Of a stretch of DNA of 64,000 nucleotides, positions 32,801-41,056 are shown in pieces. The DNA is from Arthrobacter sp. ISL-85 (GTDB lineage: Bacteria; Actinomycetota; Actinomycetes; Actinomycetales; Micrococcaceae), in the NCBI RefSeq assembly GCF_018613675.1, contig NZ_JAGGPQ010000001.1, positions 62,001 through 126,000 on the forward strand, given 5' to 3'. Each line of letters begins with the position of its first letter. Position 1 is the stretch's first letter. The notes under the pieces are model-generated. The model was given only the letters and a program-made list of their open reading frames with translations, did not search any database and was not told the origin of the DNA. The translations under genes and the position numbers were made by a program.

Positions 32801-33610
32801 ATGCCGGACACCAGCAACTTCATGCCCACTACCGCCATCGTCACCGCCTCCGACTCGGGGATCGGCAAGGCCACCGCCGTTGCGCTGGCCCGCGCCGGGA
32901 TGGATATTGGCGTCACCTGGCATTCGGACAAGGCGGGCGCCGAGGAGACGACCGCGGAGATCCGCGGCCTGGGACGCAAGGCGGTGGTCCGGCAGCTGGA
33001 CACCACCGAACTCCACGCCGCGGCGGCCGTCATCGATGACCTCGCGGGGGAGCTGGGCGGGCTGGACGTCTTCGTGAACAACGCGGGGACGGGGGCCAGC
33101 ACAAAGTTCCTGGACATGGACATCGACGAATGGATGAAAATCCTGGACACGAACCTCAACGGTGCCTTCGTCTGCCTGCAGGCAGCGGCACGGCGCATGG
33201 TCAAAGCCGGCAGGGGCGGCCGGCTGGTGGTGGTATCCAGCGTGCACGAGTTCCAGCCCCGCGTGGGCTCGTCCGCCTACGATGCCTCCAAGCACGGCCT
33301 GGGCGGGCTCGTGAAGACGCTGGCCCTGGAATTGGGGCAGTACGGCATCACGGCGAACACGGTGGCCCCCGGCGAGATCGCCACGCCCATGACGGGGCAG
33401 GAGGACCAGGATCCGACGACGACGGAGCGGCCTGGGGTGCCGCTGGGACGGCCGGGCCACGCACGGGAGATCGCCGATGTGATTGCCTTCCTTGCCTCGC
33501 CCGCCTCAAGCTATGTGACGGGTGCCGCCTGGGTGGTTGACGGCGGGATGCTGCAGATGGGCCCGCAGGCGGGCTCGCACCTCACCAGCAACGACTGGCG
33601 GGAGGGGTAG
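32801..33610 (+). CDS. Short-chain dehydrogenase/reductase
   Basis: 269 residues. NAD(P) is bound by VTASDSGIGKA, in place of the usual TGxxxGIG; the structural NNAGTG is present, and the active site has Ser in VVSSVHEF with YDASK four turns later. The C-terminus ends in the usual VDGGMLQMG. Relatives include glucose/ribitol-type and 3-oxoacyl reductases. AAAGG precedes the ATG. The substrate is not evident. Confidence 0.82.
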   Translation: MPDTSNFMPTTAIVTASDSGIGKATAVALARAGMDIGVTWHSDKAGAEETTAEIRGLGRKAVVRQLDTTELHAAAAVIDDLAGELGGLDVFVNNAGTGASTKFLDMDIDEWMKILDTNLNGAFVCLQAAARRMVKAGRGGRLVVVSSVHEFQPRVGSSAYDASKHGLGGLVKTLALELGQYGITANTVAPGEIATPMTGQEDQDPTTTERPGVPLGRPGHAREIADVIAFLASPASSYVTGAAWVVDGGMLQMGPQAGSHLTSNDWREG

Positions 33611-33657
33611 GCCGGCCTTCGCCGGATTGCCTCGGTGCAGCAGTCCGCATGCCGGAT

Positions 33658-33675
33658 TTGGCAAGCGCTTGCCAA
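33658..33675. promoter_or_regulatory. Perfect LacI-type operator before glycerate kinase
   Basis: TTGGCAAGCGCTTGCCAA is an 18-bp perfect palindrome with a central GCGC, the hallmark of LacI-family sites. It ends 24 bp before the glycerate kinase ATG. No LacI gene is next to it; the one at 8769 has different sites (TNAAGCGTTTGA), so the regulator is probably encoded outside the window. Confidence 0.65.
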
Positions 33676-33699
33676 CGCCTTGCTGGCATGATGGAGCGC

Positions 33700-34824
33700 A
33701 TGCGCATTCTTATCGCTCCGGACAAGTTCAAGGGGTCCCTGACGGCAGCTGAGGCCGCCGCTTCCATTGCTGAAGGGGCGCTTCGGGTGTACCCGGACGC
33801 TGTGGCCACCCAGTTTCCCATCGCGGACGGCGGGGAGGGCACCCTGGAGGCGGCGGTGGCGGCAGGCTACGAAGAGCGGCTGAACGCCGTGGTGGGTCCG
33901 ATCCTTGCGCCGCTCGGGGCGGCCTGGGCAATCCATAAGGCCGGCGACGGCAAGGTCACGGCAGTGATAGAAACGGCCCAGGCGTCCGGCCTGGCCGACA
34001 TGGAACCAACGCCCGCGAATGCACTGCGCGCCCACAGCTACGGTTGCGGCCAGCTCATTGCCGCGGCCCTTGATGCCGGTGCCACCGAGATCGTCCTGGG
34101 CCTTGGTGGTTCGGCCATGACGGACGGCGGCAGCGGCGCCCTGCGCGCACTGGGCCTGAAGCCCCTGGATTCCGCGGGGAACGTGGTGCCCCTTGGCGGC
34201 AGTTCGCTGGCCGACATCGTAACGCTGGACATGGCCGGGCTGGACCCACGGCTGTCCGCAACCACGTTCCGCATCGCCGTCGATGTCCGCAACCCGCTGT
34301 ATGGGACCTCGGGCGCCGCGCACGTTTTTGGCCCGCAAAAAGGCGCGGACCAAGACAGCGTTGAAATGCTCGACGCCGGGCTGCGCAACTGGGCGTCAGT
34401 CCTGCGGGAAGCAACGGGCCGGGACGTGAACGTCCCAGGGGCGGGCGCCGCCGGTGGCTTCCCGGCGTCGTTCCTTGCCTTCACCGGCGCCACGCTGGAG
34501 GGTGGCTTCGCGCTGGTGGCCGGGCTGACCGGCCTGGCCGGGCAGCTGGACCAGGCGGACCTGGTGATCACCGGTGAAGGGTCCATGGACTCGCAGTCGC
34601 TGACCGGCAAGGCGCCGATCGCGCTCGCGGACGCGGCGCGGGAACGCGGCATTCCGGTCATTGTGGTGGCAGGCAGGATCCAGGTGACCTTCGAGGACCT
34701 TGCCGCGCACGGAGTGGTGGCCGCCGCGCAGCTGCTGGACGTGGCATCCAGCCCGGAAGATGCGGTGGCGAACGCCGGCAAGTACCTGGCCTGGGCAACA
34801 AGCCAGGTACTTGAAGGGGCCTAA
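33700..34824 (+). CDS. Glycerate kinase (GarK/GlxK family)
   Basis: Phosphorylates glycerate using ATP, feeding glycolysis from glyoxylate or aldarate breakdown. The 374-residue protein begins with the family's MRILIAPDKFKGSLTA and contains IADGGEGTLEA, LGLGGSAMTDGGSGALRALG, FGPQKGA and TGEGSMDSQSL in order. Three ATGs (33688, 33691, 33700) compete; I prefer 33700 because family members begin there, although GGAG is close to it. A perfect LacI-type operator lies just upstream. No glyoxylate carboligase or tartronate reductase gene accompanies it. Its last four bases overlap the end of the convergent gene. Confidence 0.88.
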   Translation: MRILIAPDKFKGSLTAAEAAASIAEGALRVYPDAVATQFPIADGGEGTLEAAVAAGYEERLNAVVGPILAPLGAAWAIHKAGDGKVTAVIETAQASGLADMEPTPANALRAHSYGCGQLIAAALDAGATEIVLGLGGSAMTDGGSGALRALGLKPLDSAGNVVPLGGSSLADIVTLDMAGLDPRLSATTFRIAVDVRNPLYGTSGAAHVFGPQKGADQDSVEMLDAGLRNWASVLREATGRDVNVPGAGAAGGFPASFLAFTGATLEGGFALVAGLTGLAGQLDQADLVITGEGSMDSQSLTGKAPIALADAARERGIPVIVVAGRIQVTFEDLAAHGVVAAAQLLDVASSPEDAVANAGKYLAWATSQVLEGA

Positions 34825-35171
34825 CCCACGATCGTAGTGTTGCGGCGGCGCCGGACGATCAGGATGGCAATTACCACCAGGACGGCCACGCCCGCGATCA
34901 CCCACGGGGTGTAGTTCAGGCGCGTGGATTCACTCTGGGCCGACTCGCCTGTCCCGGGGTTCGCGGGGCCAGTGGACGCGGTATCGCCGGGAGAAGGCGT
35001 GGGAGAAACTGCTGCCGCCCACGCCCCTCCGGAGGATCCCGAGGCCAGCTGTGCCGGGGCGGCCTGGGCGGCCTCCGGCGCAGGTGCCGCTGCCACTGCC
35101 GCGCCCGCAGGAAGGGCCGGGGCAGCCAGGAGCAGCAGGGCCAGCAGGGTGGTTCGCACGAAGGTTCGCAT
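34821..35171 (-). CDS. Small secreted membrane-anchored protein
   Basis: 116 residues: a signal peptide (MRTFVRTTLLALLLLAAPAL, cleavage near AGA), an Ala/Pro/Ser-rich spacer of ~65 residues and a C-terminal membrane helix (WVIAGVAVLVVIAILIV) with a basic RRRRN tail. It looks like a sortase substrate but has no LPxTG or LAxTG motif before the helix, so it is probably only membrane-anchored. AGGAG stands eight bases before the ATG. It is the last of three same-strand genes (36405, 35880, 35171) for membrane proteins. Confidence 0.65.
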   Translation of the reverse strand: MRTFVRTTLLALLLLAAPALPAGAAVAAAPAPEAAQAAPAQLASGSSGGAWAAAVSPTPSPGDTASTGPANPGTGESAQSESTRLNYTPWVIAGVAVLVVIAILIVRRRRNTTIVG

Positions 35172-35217
35172 ACAGTCTCTCCTCTTGGGTGGGGCTGGTG
35201 GGATTGTTTTGGCGCCC

Positions 35218-35880
35218 TCAGGCGCCGGTTTCGTAGTGGGGTTCGGCAACGGGCTTCGATTCCGGGGACCCCTTTTCCCGGAGGTAGACCGACGCCCCCA
35301 CCAGGACCCCGACGGCCAGGAACTCGCTTTGCCAGTTTTGGAAGGACTCGAACCAGAAGCGGCTGCTGCCCAGGTACTGCAGGAAAGTGATGGCGGGCTG
35401 TCCATGGCTTTGCTGGTCCTGGTTGTAGTCGTCCACGCCGCCGGCGGCGTGGAGGAGGAACGAGGCAAGGAACAGCACGAAGAACAGGATCGACAGGGAG
35501 TGCTCGTACACCTTGAGCGTCACCCCACCGCGCCGGATGGGCCAGGGCGTGGCGCTGCTGATACGCGCTTCCCTTGGGTCTTGGTCCTGTGGGGCGTTCT
35601 TGCCCATGGGCTTGGACTCGGATGAACCTTTCTGGAACAGGAACACCGTGAGGACCACGTACATGGCCATCTGCAGGAACTCCGATTCCCAGTTCTCGAA
35701 GGTGGCTTCCACGAACGCGCCGGTTCCCAGGAATTGAAGCACAGAGACAGCAGGCTCACCGTGGGCCTGCTGGTCTTCACTGTAGGACGCGGCACCGGAG
35801 AGGACCATTCCGACAAAAAATGCCAGGAACAGACCCAGGTTGGCTGCCAGCAGTCCATGTTCCTTAACCCATTTGCGCAT
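35218..35880 (-). CDS. DUF6766 family membrane protein with internal duplication
   Basis: 220 residues and four hydrophobic segments. The protein is two copies of one module: HGLLAANLGLFLAFFVGM...YSEDQQAHGEP...FENWESEFLQMAMYVV and EHSLSILFFVLFLASFLLH...YNQDQQSHGQP...FQNWQSEFLAVGVLV, each closed by a Lys/Ser-rich GSSESKP or GSPESKP. DUF6766 proteins are common in soil bacteria and often sit with stress genes; their function is unknown. It starts three bases after the stop of the DUF6328 gene, so the two are certainly co-transcribed. Confidence 0.8.
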   Translation of the reverse strand: MRKWVKEHGLLAANLGLFLAFFVGMVLSGAASYSEDQQAHGEPAVSVLQFLGTGAFVEATFENWESEFLQMAMYVVLTVFLFQKGSSESKPMGKNAPQDQDPREARISSATPWPIRRGGVTLKVYEHSLSILFFVLFLASFLLHAAGGVDDYNQDQQSHGQPAITFLQYLGSSRFWFESFQNWQSEFLAVGVLVGASVYLREKGSPESKPVAEPHYETGA

Positions 35881-35883
35881 GTT

Positions 35884-36405
35884 TTACTCCTTCTCCGATG
35901 CGGGCGGCAGGATTTTGCCGGTGGCCCGTCTGTTCAGCCGAAGCGGGACGAACACCAGCATGACCACCATGACGCCCAGCAATGCGCCGCCGGCCGTCAC
36001 CCCGGCAGGCCGGCCGATGGCAACATCGAACACCAGGGCGGCGGTTCCGGCGCTCAGCAGGGCGATGCCGCCAAGGGCAATCTTGGTGATGGTGTCGGCG
36101 CTGGAAACAAGGGTTTCCTTGAGCCGTTTGCGGAAGAGCCGCCGGTGGACGCTGACCGGGAGGAGGATGAAAGCGGTGGTCAGGGCGGCGATCACCACGT
36201 TGGTGAGGTAGAGGCCAACCTCCCAGTCATCCAGCTTTTCAAACCGCTGCTGGAACGGCAGGGTCAGCAGGAAACCAGCCAGGATCTGCACGCCGGTCTG
36301 GAGCACCCGGAGCTCCTGCAGGAGTTCCGCCCAGTTGCGGTCCAGCTGCTCCTCGCGGGTCTCGTTCCGTCCCGTGCGGCCGGTGTAGTCCTCAACTTCG
36401 GACAT
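35884..36405 (-). CDS. DUF6328 family membrane protein
   Basis: 173 residues with four membrane segments. The family signature is visible: WAELLQELRVLQTGVQILAG followed by FLLTLPFQQRF and later LLPVSVHRRLFR. Such proteins are sometimes labelled sodium:proton antiporter-like, without evidence. The first ~20 residues are charged. It heads a run of DUF6328, DUF6766 and a small anchored protein. It diverges from a stress-type SDR gene, and the 220-bp gap between them contains an AT-rich AAGTTTACT element. Confidence 0.78.
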   Translation of the reverse strand: MSEVEDYTGRTGRNETREEQLDRNWAELLQELRVLQTGVQILAGFLLTLPFQQRFEKLDDWEVGLYLTNVVIAALTTAFILLPVSVHRRLFRKRLKETLVSSADTITKIALGGIALLSAGTAALVFDVAIGRPAGVTAGGALLGVMVVMLVFVPLRLNRRATGKILPPASEKE

Positions 36406-36625
36406 CGGCGCTCCTTCCTCTGCGGCGGCGGTCCAGGTCTTCTTTCTATTCCTCCCCTACCCAGAAACAAGGCAGGCCGTTGCGTCCGCTACAACATTTG
36501 ATAAGTTTACTGATTATTACCCGAAGTGGTGGACTTGGTCCTTCGCCCGGGATAGCTTCGGAGGGCAGGAGCGCTGCAGGGCTCTTCGATTCGACACAAG
36601 TCAACCGACACCAGGCAGGCGGACT

Positions 36626-37525
36626 ATGAGCGACACCGACAAGCAGACAGACCAGCCAAAGGATCCGCGCGGCGGCTACCACTCGGGTCCCTTCCCTGAG
36701 CAGGAACAAAAGCAGCCCGGGCTCACGGCACCAATGAATCCCAAACCGGACCACGGGGAGCTCAGCTACGGAGGGCACGGCAAACTCGAGGGCAAGGCAG
36801 CACTCATCACGGGCGGCGACTCCGGGATCGGAAAAGCTGCAGCCATTGCCTTCGCCCGGGAAGGGGCCGACGTCGCCATCTCCTACCTTCCGGAGGAGGA
36901 AGACGACGCGCAGGACACCGCGGAGTGGATCCGGAAGGCCGGACGCCGTGTCCTCCTGTTTCCAGGCGACGGACGTGAAGAGGAGTTCAGCACCCGCATC
37001 GTGGAGGACGCCGTATCCGAGTTCGGGCGGCTCGATGTCCTGGTGCTGAACGCGGCATACCAGAAGAACCGGGAGAGCCTGGAAACTCTTCCCACCGAGG
37101 AGTTCGACAGGGTTTTCCGCACCAACCTTTACTCCTTGCTGTGGTCCGCACGGGCAGCCGTGCCGCACCTGAAGGCCGGGGCCTCGATCATCACCACGGC
37201 CTCCATCCAGGCCTTCAACCCCTCACCCGGGCTGATCGACTACGCCATGACCAAGGCGGCGCAGGTGGCCTTCACCAAAGCCCTGGCCCAGGAGCTCGGC
37301 CCTAAGGGGATCCGCGTCAACGCGGTGGCTCCCGGGCCCATCTGGACGCCCCTGATTCCCGCCACCGAGTGGCCGGACAAGCTGCCGTCCTTCGGGCAGG
37401 ACACACCGCTGGAACGCGCGGGGCAACCGGCGGAACTCGCCGCTGCCTACGTGCTGCTCGCATCCGAGGACGGCTCCTACATTTCCGGTGCTGTCCTGCC
37501 CGTCACAGGCGGCAAGGGGCTCTAG
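36626..37525 (+). CDS. General-stress-type short-chain dehydrogenase (YdaD/YhdF-like)
   Basis: 299 residues. A polar N-terminal extension of ~55 residues (PPxxQ-type: PFPEQEQKQPGLTAPMNPKP) precedes the Rossmann fold, exactly as in Bacillus YdaD/YhdF general-stress oxidoreductases. TGGDSGIGKA binds the nucleotide, LNAAYQ replaces NNAG, and the active site has Ser in TTASIQAF and YAMTK. VLPVTGGKGL closes the protein. The physiological substrate of this group is not known. A small acidic protein gene follows 74 bp downstream. Confidence 0.84.
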   Translation: MSDTDKQTDQPKDPRGGYHSGPFPEQEQKQPGLTAPMNPKPDHGELSYGGHGKLEGKAALITGGDSGIGKAAAIAFAREGADVAISYLPEEEDDAQDTAEWIRKAGRRVLLFPGDGREEEFSTRIVEDAVSEFGRLDVLVLNAAYQKNRESLETLPTEEFDRVFRTNLYSLLWSARAAVPHLKAGASIITTASIQAFNPSPGLIDYAMTKAAQVAFTKALAQELGPKGIRVNAVAPGPIWTPLIPATEWPDKLPSFGQDTPLERAGQPAELAAAYVLLASEDGSYISGAVLPVTGGKGL

Positions 37526-37599
37526 GCAGTACTGGACGGTACTACGGGGGCAGCATCCACAAGACCAGCAACATTGGCAAACGCACAACAGGAGGAAGC

Positions 37600-37962
37600 A
37601 TGACGCAGGAAAACCAGCAGACTGAGCCCGAGTCAGCCCCGGGCGGCTACGGCACGCCCACTGCCGAGCAGGAGGCGGCCGGCACGCAGGGCGGCCAGGG
37701 CCAGCAGTCCGGCGATGCCTCTTCGGCGGGTTCGGACACCAACGAACCGCAGTCCGGAACAAGCCAGGACCCTGTCCCGCACGATATGGACCTGCCCTCC
37801 AGCGCTGCAGAGATCGATGAGTCGAACGATGACTCTCAGGGCTCGGCCCCGGTCTCCTCGGAGTCGGGCCAGGAAGCCACGGGCATCCCGGACGGCAGCG
37901 GAAACAACCTTCCGCAGGAGGAATCGCCCAACGACGACGACGAGAGCTTCGACGCCGGATAA
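37600..37962 (+). CDS. Acidic disordered protein
   Basis: 120 residues composed mainly of Gln, Glu, Ser, Gly, Asp and Pro, with almost no hydrophobic residues, so it should be unfolded and very soluble. AGGAGG sits four bases before the ATG, a very strong site, which supports real translation. It has the hydrophilin-like composition of proteins that protect cells from drying or osmotic stress, which is only a compositional argument. It follows the stress-type SDR gene and is closed by a strong hairpin. Confidence 0.62.
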   Translation: MTQENQQTEPESAPGGYGTPTAEQEAAGTQGGQGQQSGDASSAGSDTNEPQSGTSQDPVPHDMDLPSSAAEIDESNDDSQGSAPVSSESGQEATGIPDGSGNNLPQEESPNDDDESFDAG

Positions 37963-37977
37963 GACACCCTGCCCGGT

Positions 37978-38022
37978 GGGCCCCCGTTCCTGCTGCCCAT
38001 CCGGCAGCGGAAGCGGGGGCCC
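37978..38022 (+). terminator. Long GC-rich terminator hairpin
   Basis: GGGCCCCCG-TTCC-TGCTGCC (37978-37997) pairs with GGCAGC-GGAA-G-CGGGGGCCC (38003-38022), giving a stem of about 19 bp around a 5-base loop, 15 bp after the acidic protein gene. No T-run follows. Confidence 0.75.
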
Positions 38023-38210
38023 TTGCCGTTCCGGCCGGCGTCTCGCCCGGCTCCTCTCCCGCTCGCACCTCCGAAGAGCCGGTGCCAGCGGCGCAGGCAT
38101 ACATCCGGCCCGGCTGGGTAAGGAAAGGGGACACCACATCCGCCGGCAGGCAGCAAAGGGCAGGCCCGTGCCGCCCGCCGGTACCAATTGCGACCCCAGG
38201 AAGGTGGACC

Positions 38211-39089
38211 GTGGGCAGGAGATCTTCGGAGCAGTGGGGGCGGCGCCTGGACCGGCCGGACAAGGCGGTGGTGGACATCCTGGTGCCCACCTGCAACCGG
38301 CCGGCCGAGCTGGCCGTCACCCTCGCCGGACTCGCCGCACAGCAGGAACCCGCGTTCGCCGTCGTGGTCAGCGACCAGTCAGCGGGCCAGCCCGCGTGGG
38401 AACATCCCGCGGCGGCAGCGATGGTGCGGGTGCTCGAAGCGCAAGGCCGGCCCGTCACGCTGCTGCGCCACCTTCCGCGCCGTGGGCTCGCCGAACACCG
38501 GCAGTTCCTGCTGGACCAGTCCACTGCGGAGCAATGCCTCTTCCTGGACGACGACGTCTGGCTGGAGCCCGGTGCCCTGGAGCTGCTGAGCCGGTCCCTG
38601 GATGAACTCCAGTGCGGTTTTGTGGGGATGGCACCGCAGGGGCTGTCCTTTTTGGACGACCGCAGGCCTGAGCAGACGGCAACTTTCAAGGCGTGGGACG
38701 GGCCGGTGACACCCGAACGGATCCGTCCGGGCGGCGCCGAATTCGAGCGGTGGCCGCTGCACAGTGCCGCCAACCTCAGCCACGTCAGCGCCGAACTCGA
38801 CCTGCGGCCCGGCCAGTGGGTGCCCTATCACGTGGCGTGGCTGGGCGGCTGCGCGCTGTACCGCCGGGAGTTGTTGAACGACGCCGGCGGGTTCCGTTTC
38901 TGGAACATCCTTCCTGCAGGCCACGCCGGCGAGGATGTTGTGGCCCAGTGGCAGGTGATGGAACGGTTTGGCGGGGCGGGCATCCTGCCCTCCGGCGCGG
39001 TCCACCTCGAATCACCCACTACGGTCACGGACCGGCAGGTGGAGGCGTACGACGTAGTCCTCGACCGGGAGTCCGCCCAGGCACCCTGA
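38211..39089 (+). CDS. Family 2 glycosyltransferase
   Basis: 292 residues with the GT-A fold: VDILVPTCNRPAELAVTLAG at the start, the donor-binding region DQSAGQPAW, and the metal-binding DxD in FLDDDVWLEPG. There are no membrane segments. The GTG at 38211 has AGGAAGG upstream and lies about 18 residues before the fold; the frame continues upstream without a better start. It is a lone glycosyltransferase, facing the sugar-catabolic operon tail to tail with 13 bp between. Donor and acceptor are unknown. Confidence 0.78.
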   Translation: MGRRSSEQWGRRLDRPDKAVVDILVPTCNRPAELAVTLAGLAAQQEPAFAVVVSDQSAGQPAWEHPAAAAMVRVLEAQGRPVTLLRHLPRRGLAEHRQFLLDQSTAEQCLFLDDDVWLEPGALELLSRSLDELQCGFVGMAPQGLSFLDDRRPEQTATFKAWDGPVTPERIRPGGAEFERWPLHSAANLSHVSAELDLRPGQWVPYHVAWLGGCALYRRELLNDAGGFRFWNILPAGHAGEDVVAQWQVMERFGGAGILPSGAVHLESPTTVTDRQVEAYDVVLDRESAQAP

Positions 39090-39102
39090 CGGGTGGGAAG
39101 CC

Positions 39103-39996
39103 TCAGTCCGCGCCGCGGGGCACTCCCGGGACGTCCAGCGGGTACGCCACATAGGCGAAGCGGTTGGACTCCGGCGACCAGCTGTTGACGTTCAGGGTGC
39201 CTTGGCCGCCGAATACCGGCCAGGTGTGCAGCGGAGCCGCCCAGTCGCTGGTGGAAACAAGGACGACGTCGACCGGCAGGTCCGCGGGGTGGCCTTGGGT
39301 TCCAGCCGGGAAGCGGAGGTAGGAGGCCAGGCGGCCGTCGGGTGAGAGGTGCGGGAACCAGTCCACACTGCCGCTCTCCACCAGCCGCTCGAACTGGCCG
39401 CCGTCGGGACGGACGCGGGCCAGTTGGGCGTGGCCGCGAACGGTGCTGAAGGATTCGGTGTTGAGGTACAGCCACGCTCCATCGGGCGAGTACTCCGGTC
39501 CGTCACAGTGGCCGCCGCCCACGTCCACGCCTTCGGGCGGACCGCCGGCCGCCGGGATGGTCCGGAGCCGCCCTGGCCGGCTGAAGTCACCCGCAGCGAT
39601 ATCGACGTACGCCAGCCGGCCGCCGTCGGGGCTGACACCGTGCAGGAAGTGCGAAGAGCCGTCGTCGTCAGTGATCCTGGTGGCCTGGCCGCCCGCAAGG
39701 GGCACGCGGTAGATATGTCCGTCCTCGCCTGACAGGAAGATGCCGCTGCCGTCCGGGTCCAGGACGTGGTCGTTGTTCAGGTCCGGGACGCGGGTCAGTG
39801 GAACCTCCGTCAGGCAACTGCCCGCCAGGTCGAACCGCCACAACCTGCCATCGCCGTTGAGGATCAGCGCCCGGCCGTCGCGCGTCCAGTTGGGTGCTTC
39901 AAGGAGCATATTCTCCGTGGAGTATGCGAGCTCGTGTTTCCCCGAGGCTGAGGCGACCCAGACTTCGCAGCGCTGCCCCGGCCGAAGCCTGCGCAC
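39103..39996 (-). CDS. TolB-like (PD40) beta-propeller protein, last gene of the sugar operon
   Basis: 297 residues that form repeated propeller blades of the PD40/WD40-like type: APNWTRDGRALILNG, HVLDPDGSGIFLSG, LHGVSPDGGRLAYVD, GPEYSPDGAWLYLNT, FPHLSPDGRLASYLR, VNSWSPESNRFAYVA. No signal peptide or protease domain is present, so it is a cytoplasmic propeller. The GTG at 39996 is five bases after the stop of the upstream isomerase gene and has AAGGA before it. Similar propellers accompany sugar operons in actinobacteria and could be lyases or lactonase-like enzymes; the role here is not known. Confidence 0.75.
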   Translation of the reverse strand: MRRLRPGQRCEVWVASASGKHELAYSTENMLLEAPNWTRDGRALILNGDGRLWRFDLAGSCLTEVPLTRVPDLNNDHVLDPDGSGIFLSGEDGHIYRVPLAGGQATRITDDDGSSHFLHGVSPDGGRLAYVDIAAGDFSRPGRLRTIPAAGGPPEGVDVGGGHCDGPEYSPDGAWLYLNTESFSTVRGHAQLARVRPDGGQFERLVESGSVDWFPHLSPDGRLASYLRFPAGTQGHPADLPVDVVLVSTSDWAAPLHTWPVFGGQGTLNVNSWSPESNRFAYVAYPLDVPGVPRGAD

Positions 39997-40001
39997 CCGG
40001 C

Positions 40002-41003
40002 TCAGTCCTTGCTGCTGAAGGCGGCGTCGAAGCTGGTTTGGGAGGCTGGGAAGTCGTATTTCTTGAGGGCTGCGAGGGCTTCGGGGGCGCCGTGGAGGCG
40101 GTCCATGCCGGCGTCTTCCCATTCGATGCTGATGGGGCCTTCGTAGCCGATGGCGGTGAGGGCGCGGAAGGAGGCTTCCCAGGGGACGTCGCCGCGGCCG
40201 GCGGAGACGAAGTCCCAGCCGCGGCGGGGGTCGCCCCAGGGCAGGTGGGAGCCCATGACGGTGTTGCGTCCGGTTTGGCGGATCTTGGTGTCCTTGCAGT
40301 CCACGTGGTAGATCCGGTCCTTGAAGTCCCAGATGAAGGAGACGGGGTCGATGCCTTGCCACATCATGTGGGAGGGGTCCCAGTTCAGGCCGAAGGCTTC
40401 GCGGTGGCCGATCGCTTCTAGGGTGCGGACGGTGGTCCAGTAGTCGTAGGCGATCTCGGACGGGTGGACTTCGTGGGCGAACCGGACTCCTTGTTGGTCG
40501 AAGACGTCCAGGATGGGGTTCCAGCGGTCGGCGAAGTCCTGGTAGCCGGCGTCGATGACTTTTTCGGGGACGGGCGGGAACATGGCCACGTACTGCCAAA
40601 TGGAGGAGCCGGTGAAGCCGACGACGGTGTCCACGCCGAGTGCCTTGGCGAGCCGGGCGGTGTGCTTCATTTCCTCGGCGGCCCTTTGACGGACGCCTTC
40701 GGGGTCGCCGTCGCCCCAAACTTTGGATCCGACGATGGCTTGGTGGCGGAAGTCGATGGGGTCATCGCAGACGGCCTGGCCCTTGAGGTGGTTGGAGATG
40801 GCCCAGACCTTCAGGTTGTACTTGTCCAGGATTGCAAGCTTGGAGTCGACGTAGCCGGATTCGTCCCAGCGCCAGGCGTCCAGGTGGTCCCCGGAGACAG
40901 CGATCTCGAGGCCGTCGTAGCCCCAGCCTGAAGCGAGCCGGGCCACTTCTTCGAAGGGCAGGTCGGCCCATTGGCCGGTGAACAGGGTGAACGGACGGGG
41001 CAT
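40002..41003 (-). CDS. Xylose isomerase-like TIM-barrel enzyme (sugar phosphate isomerase/epimerase family)
   Basis: 333 residues. The fold and metal-site residues are those of the AP_endonuc_2 family: YDGLEIAVSGDHLDAWRW, FAHEVHPSEIAYD with the first Glu, LNWDPSHMMWQG, HVDCKDTKI and SIEWEDAGMD with the last Glu. Members act as epimerases, dehydratases or lyases on keto-sugars. AAGGAG precedes the ATG. It lies 53 bp behind one Gfo/Idh/MocA gene, and the operon holds a second TIM-barrel enzyme at 43404. In levoglucosan-type pathways two such proteins carry out elimination and hydration of the 3-keto sugar. Confidence 0.85.
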   Translation of the reverse strand: MPRPFTLFTGQWADLPFEEVARLASGWGYDGLEIAVSGDHLDAWRWDESGYVDSKLAILDKYNLKVWAISNHLKGQAVCDDPIDFRHQAIVGSKVWGDGDPEGVRQRAAEEMKHTARLAKALGVDTVVGFTGSSIWQYVAMFPPVPEKVIDAGYQDFADRWNPILDVFDQQGVRFAHEVHPSEIAYDYWTTVRTLEAIGHREAFGLNWDPSHMMWQGIDPVSFIWDFKDRIYHVDCKDTKIRQTGRNTVMGSHLPWGDPRRGWDFVSAGRGDVPWEASFRALTAIGYEGPISIEWEDAGMDRLHGAPEALAALKKYDFPASQTSFDAAFSSKD

Positions 41004-41056
41004 TCGGGGGCTCCTTGGCTAAGGCTGGACTGGCGGGCGCTGCTGCAGGGGCGGCG

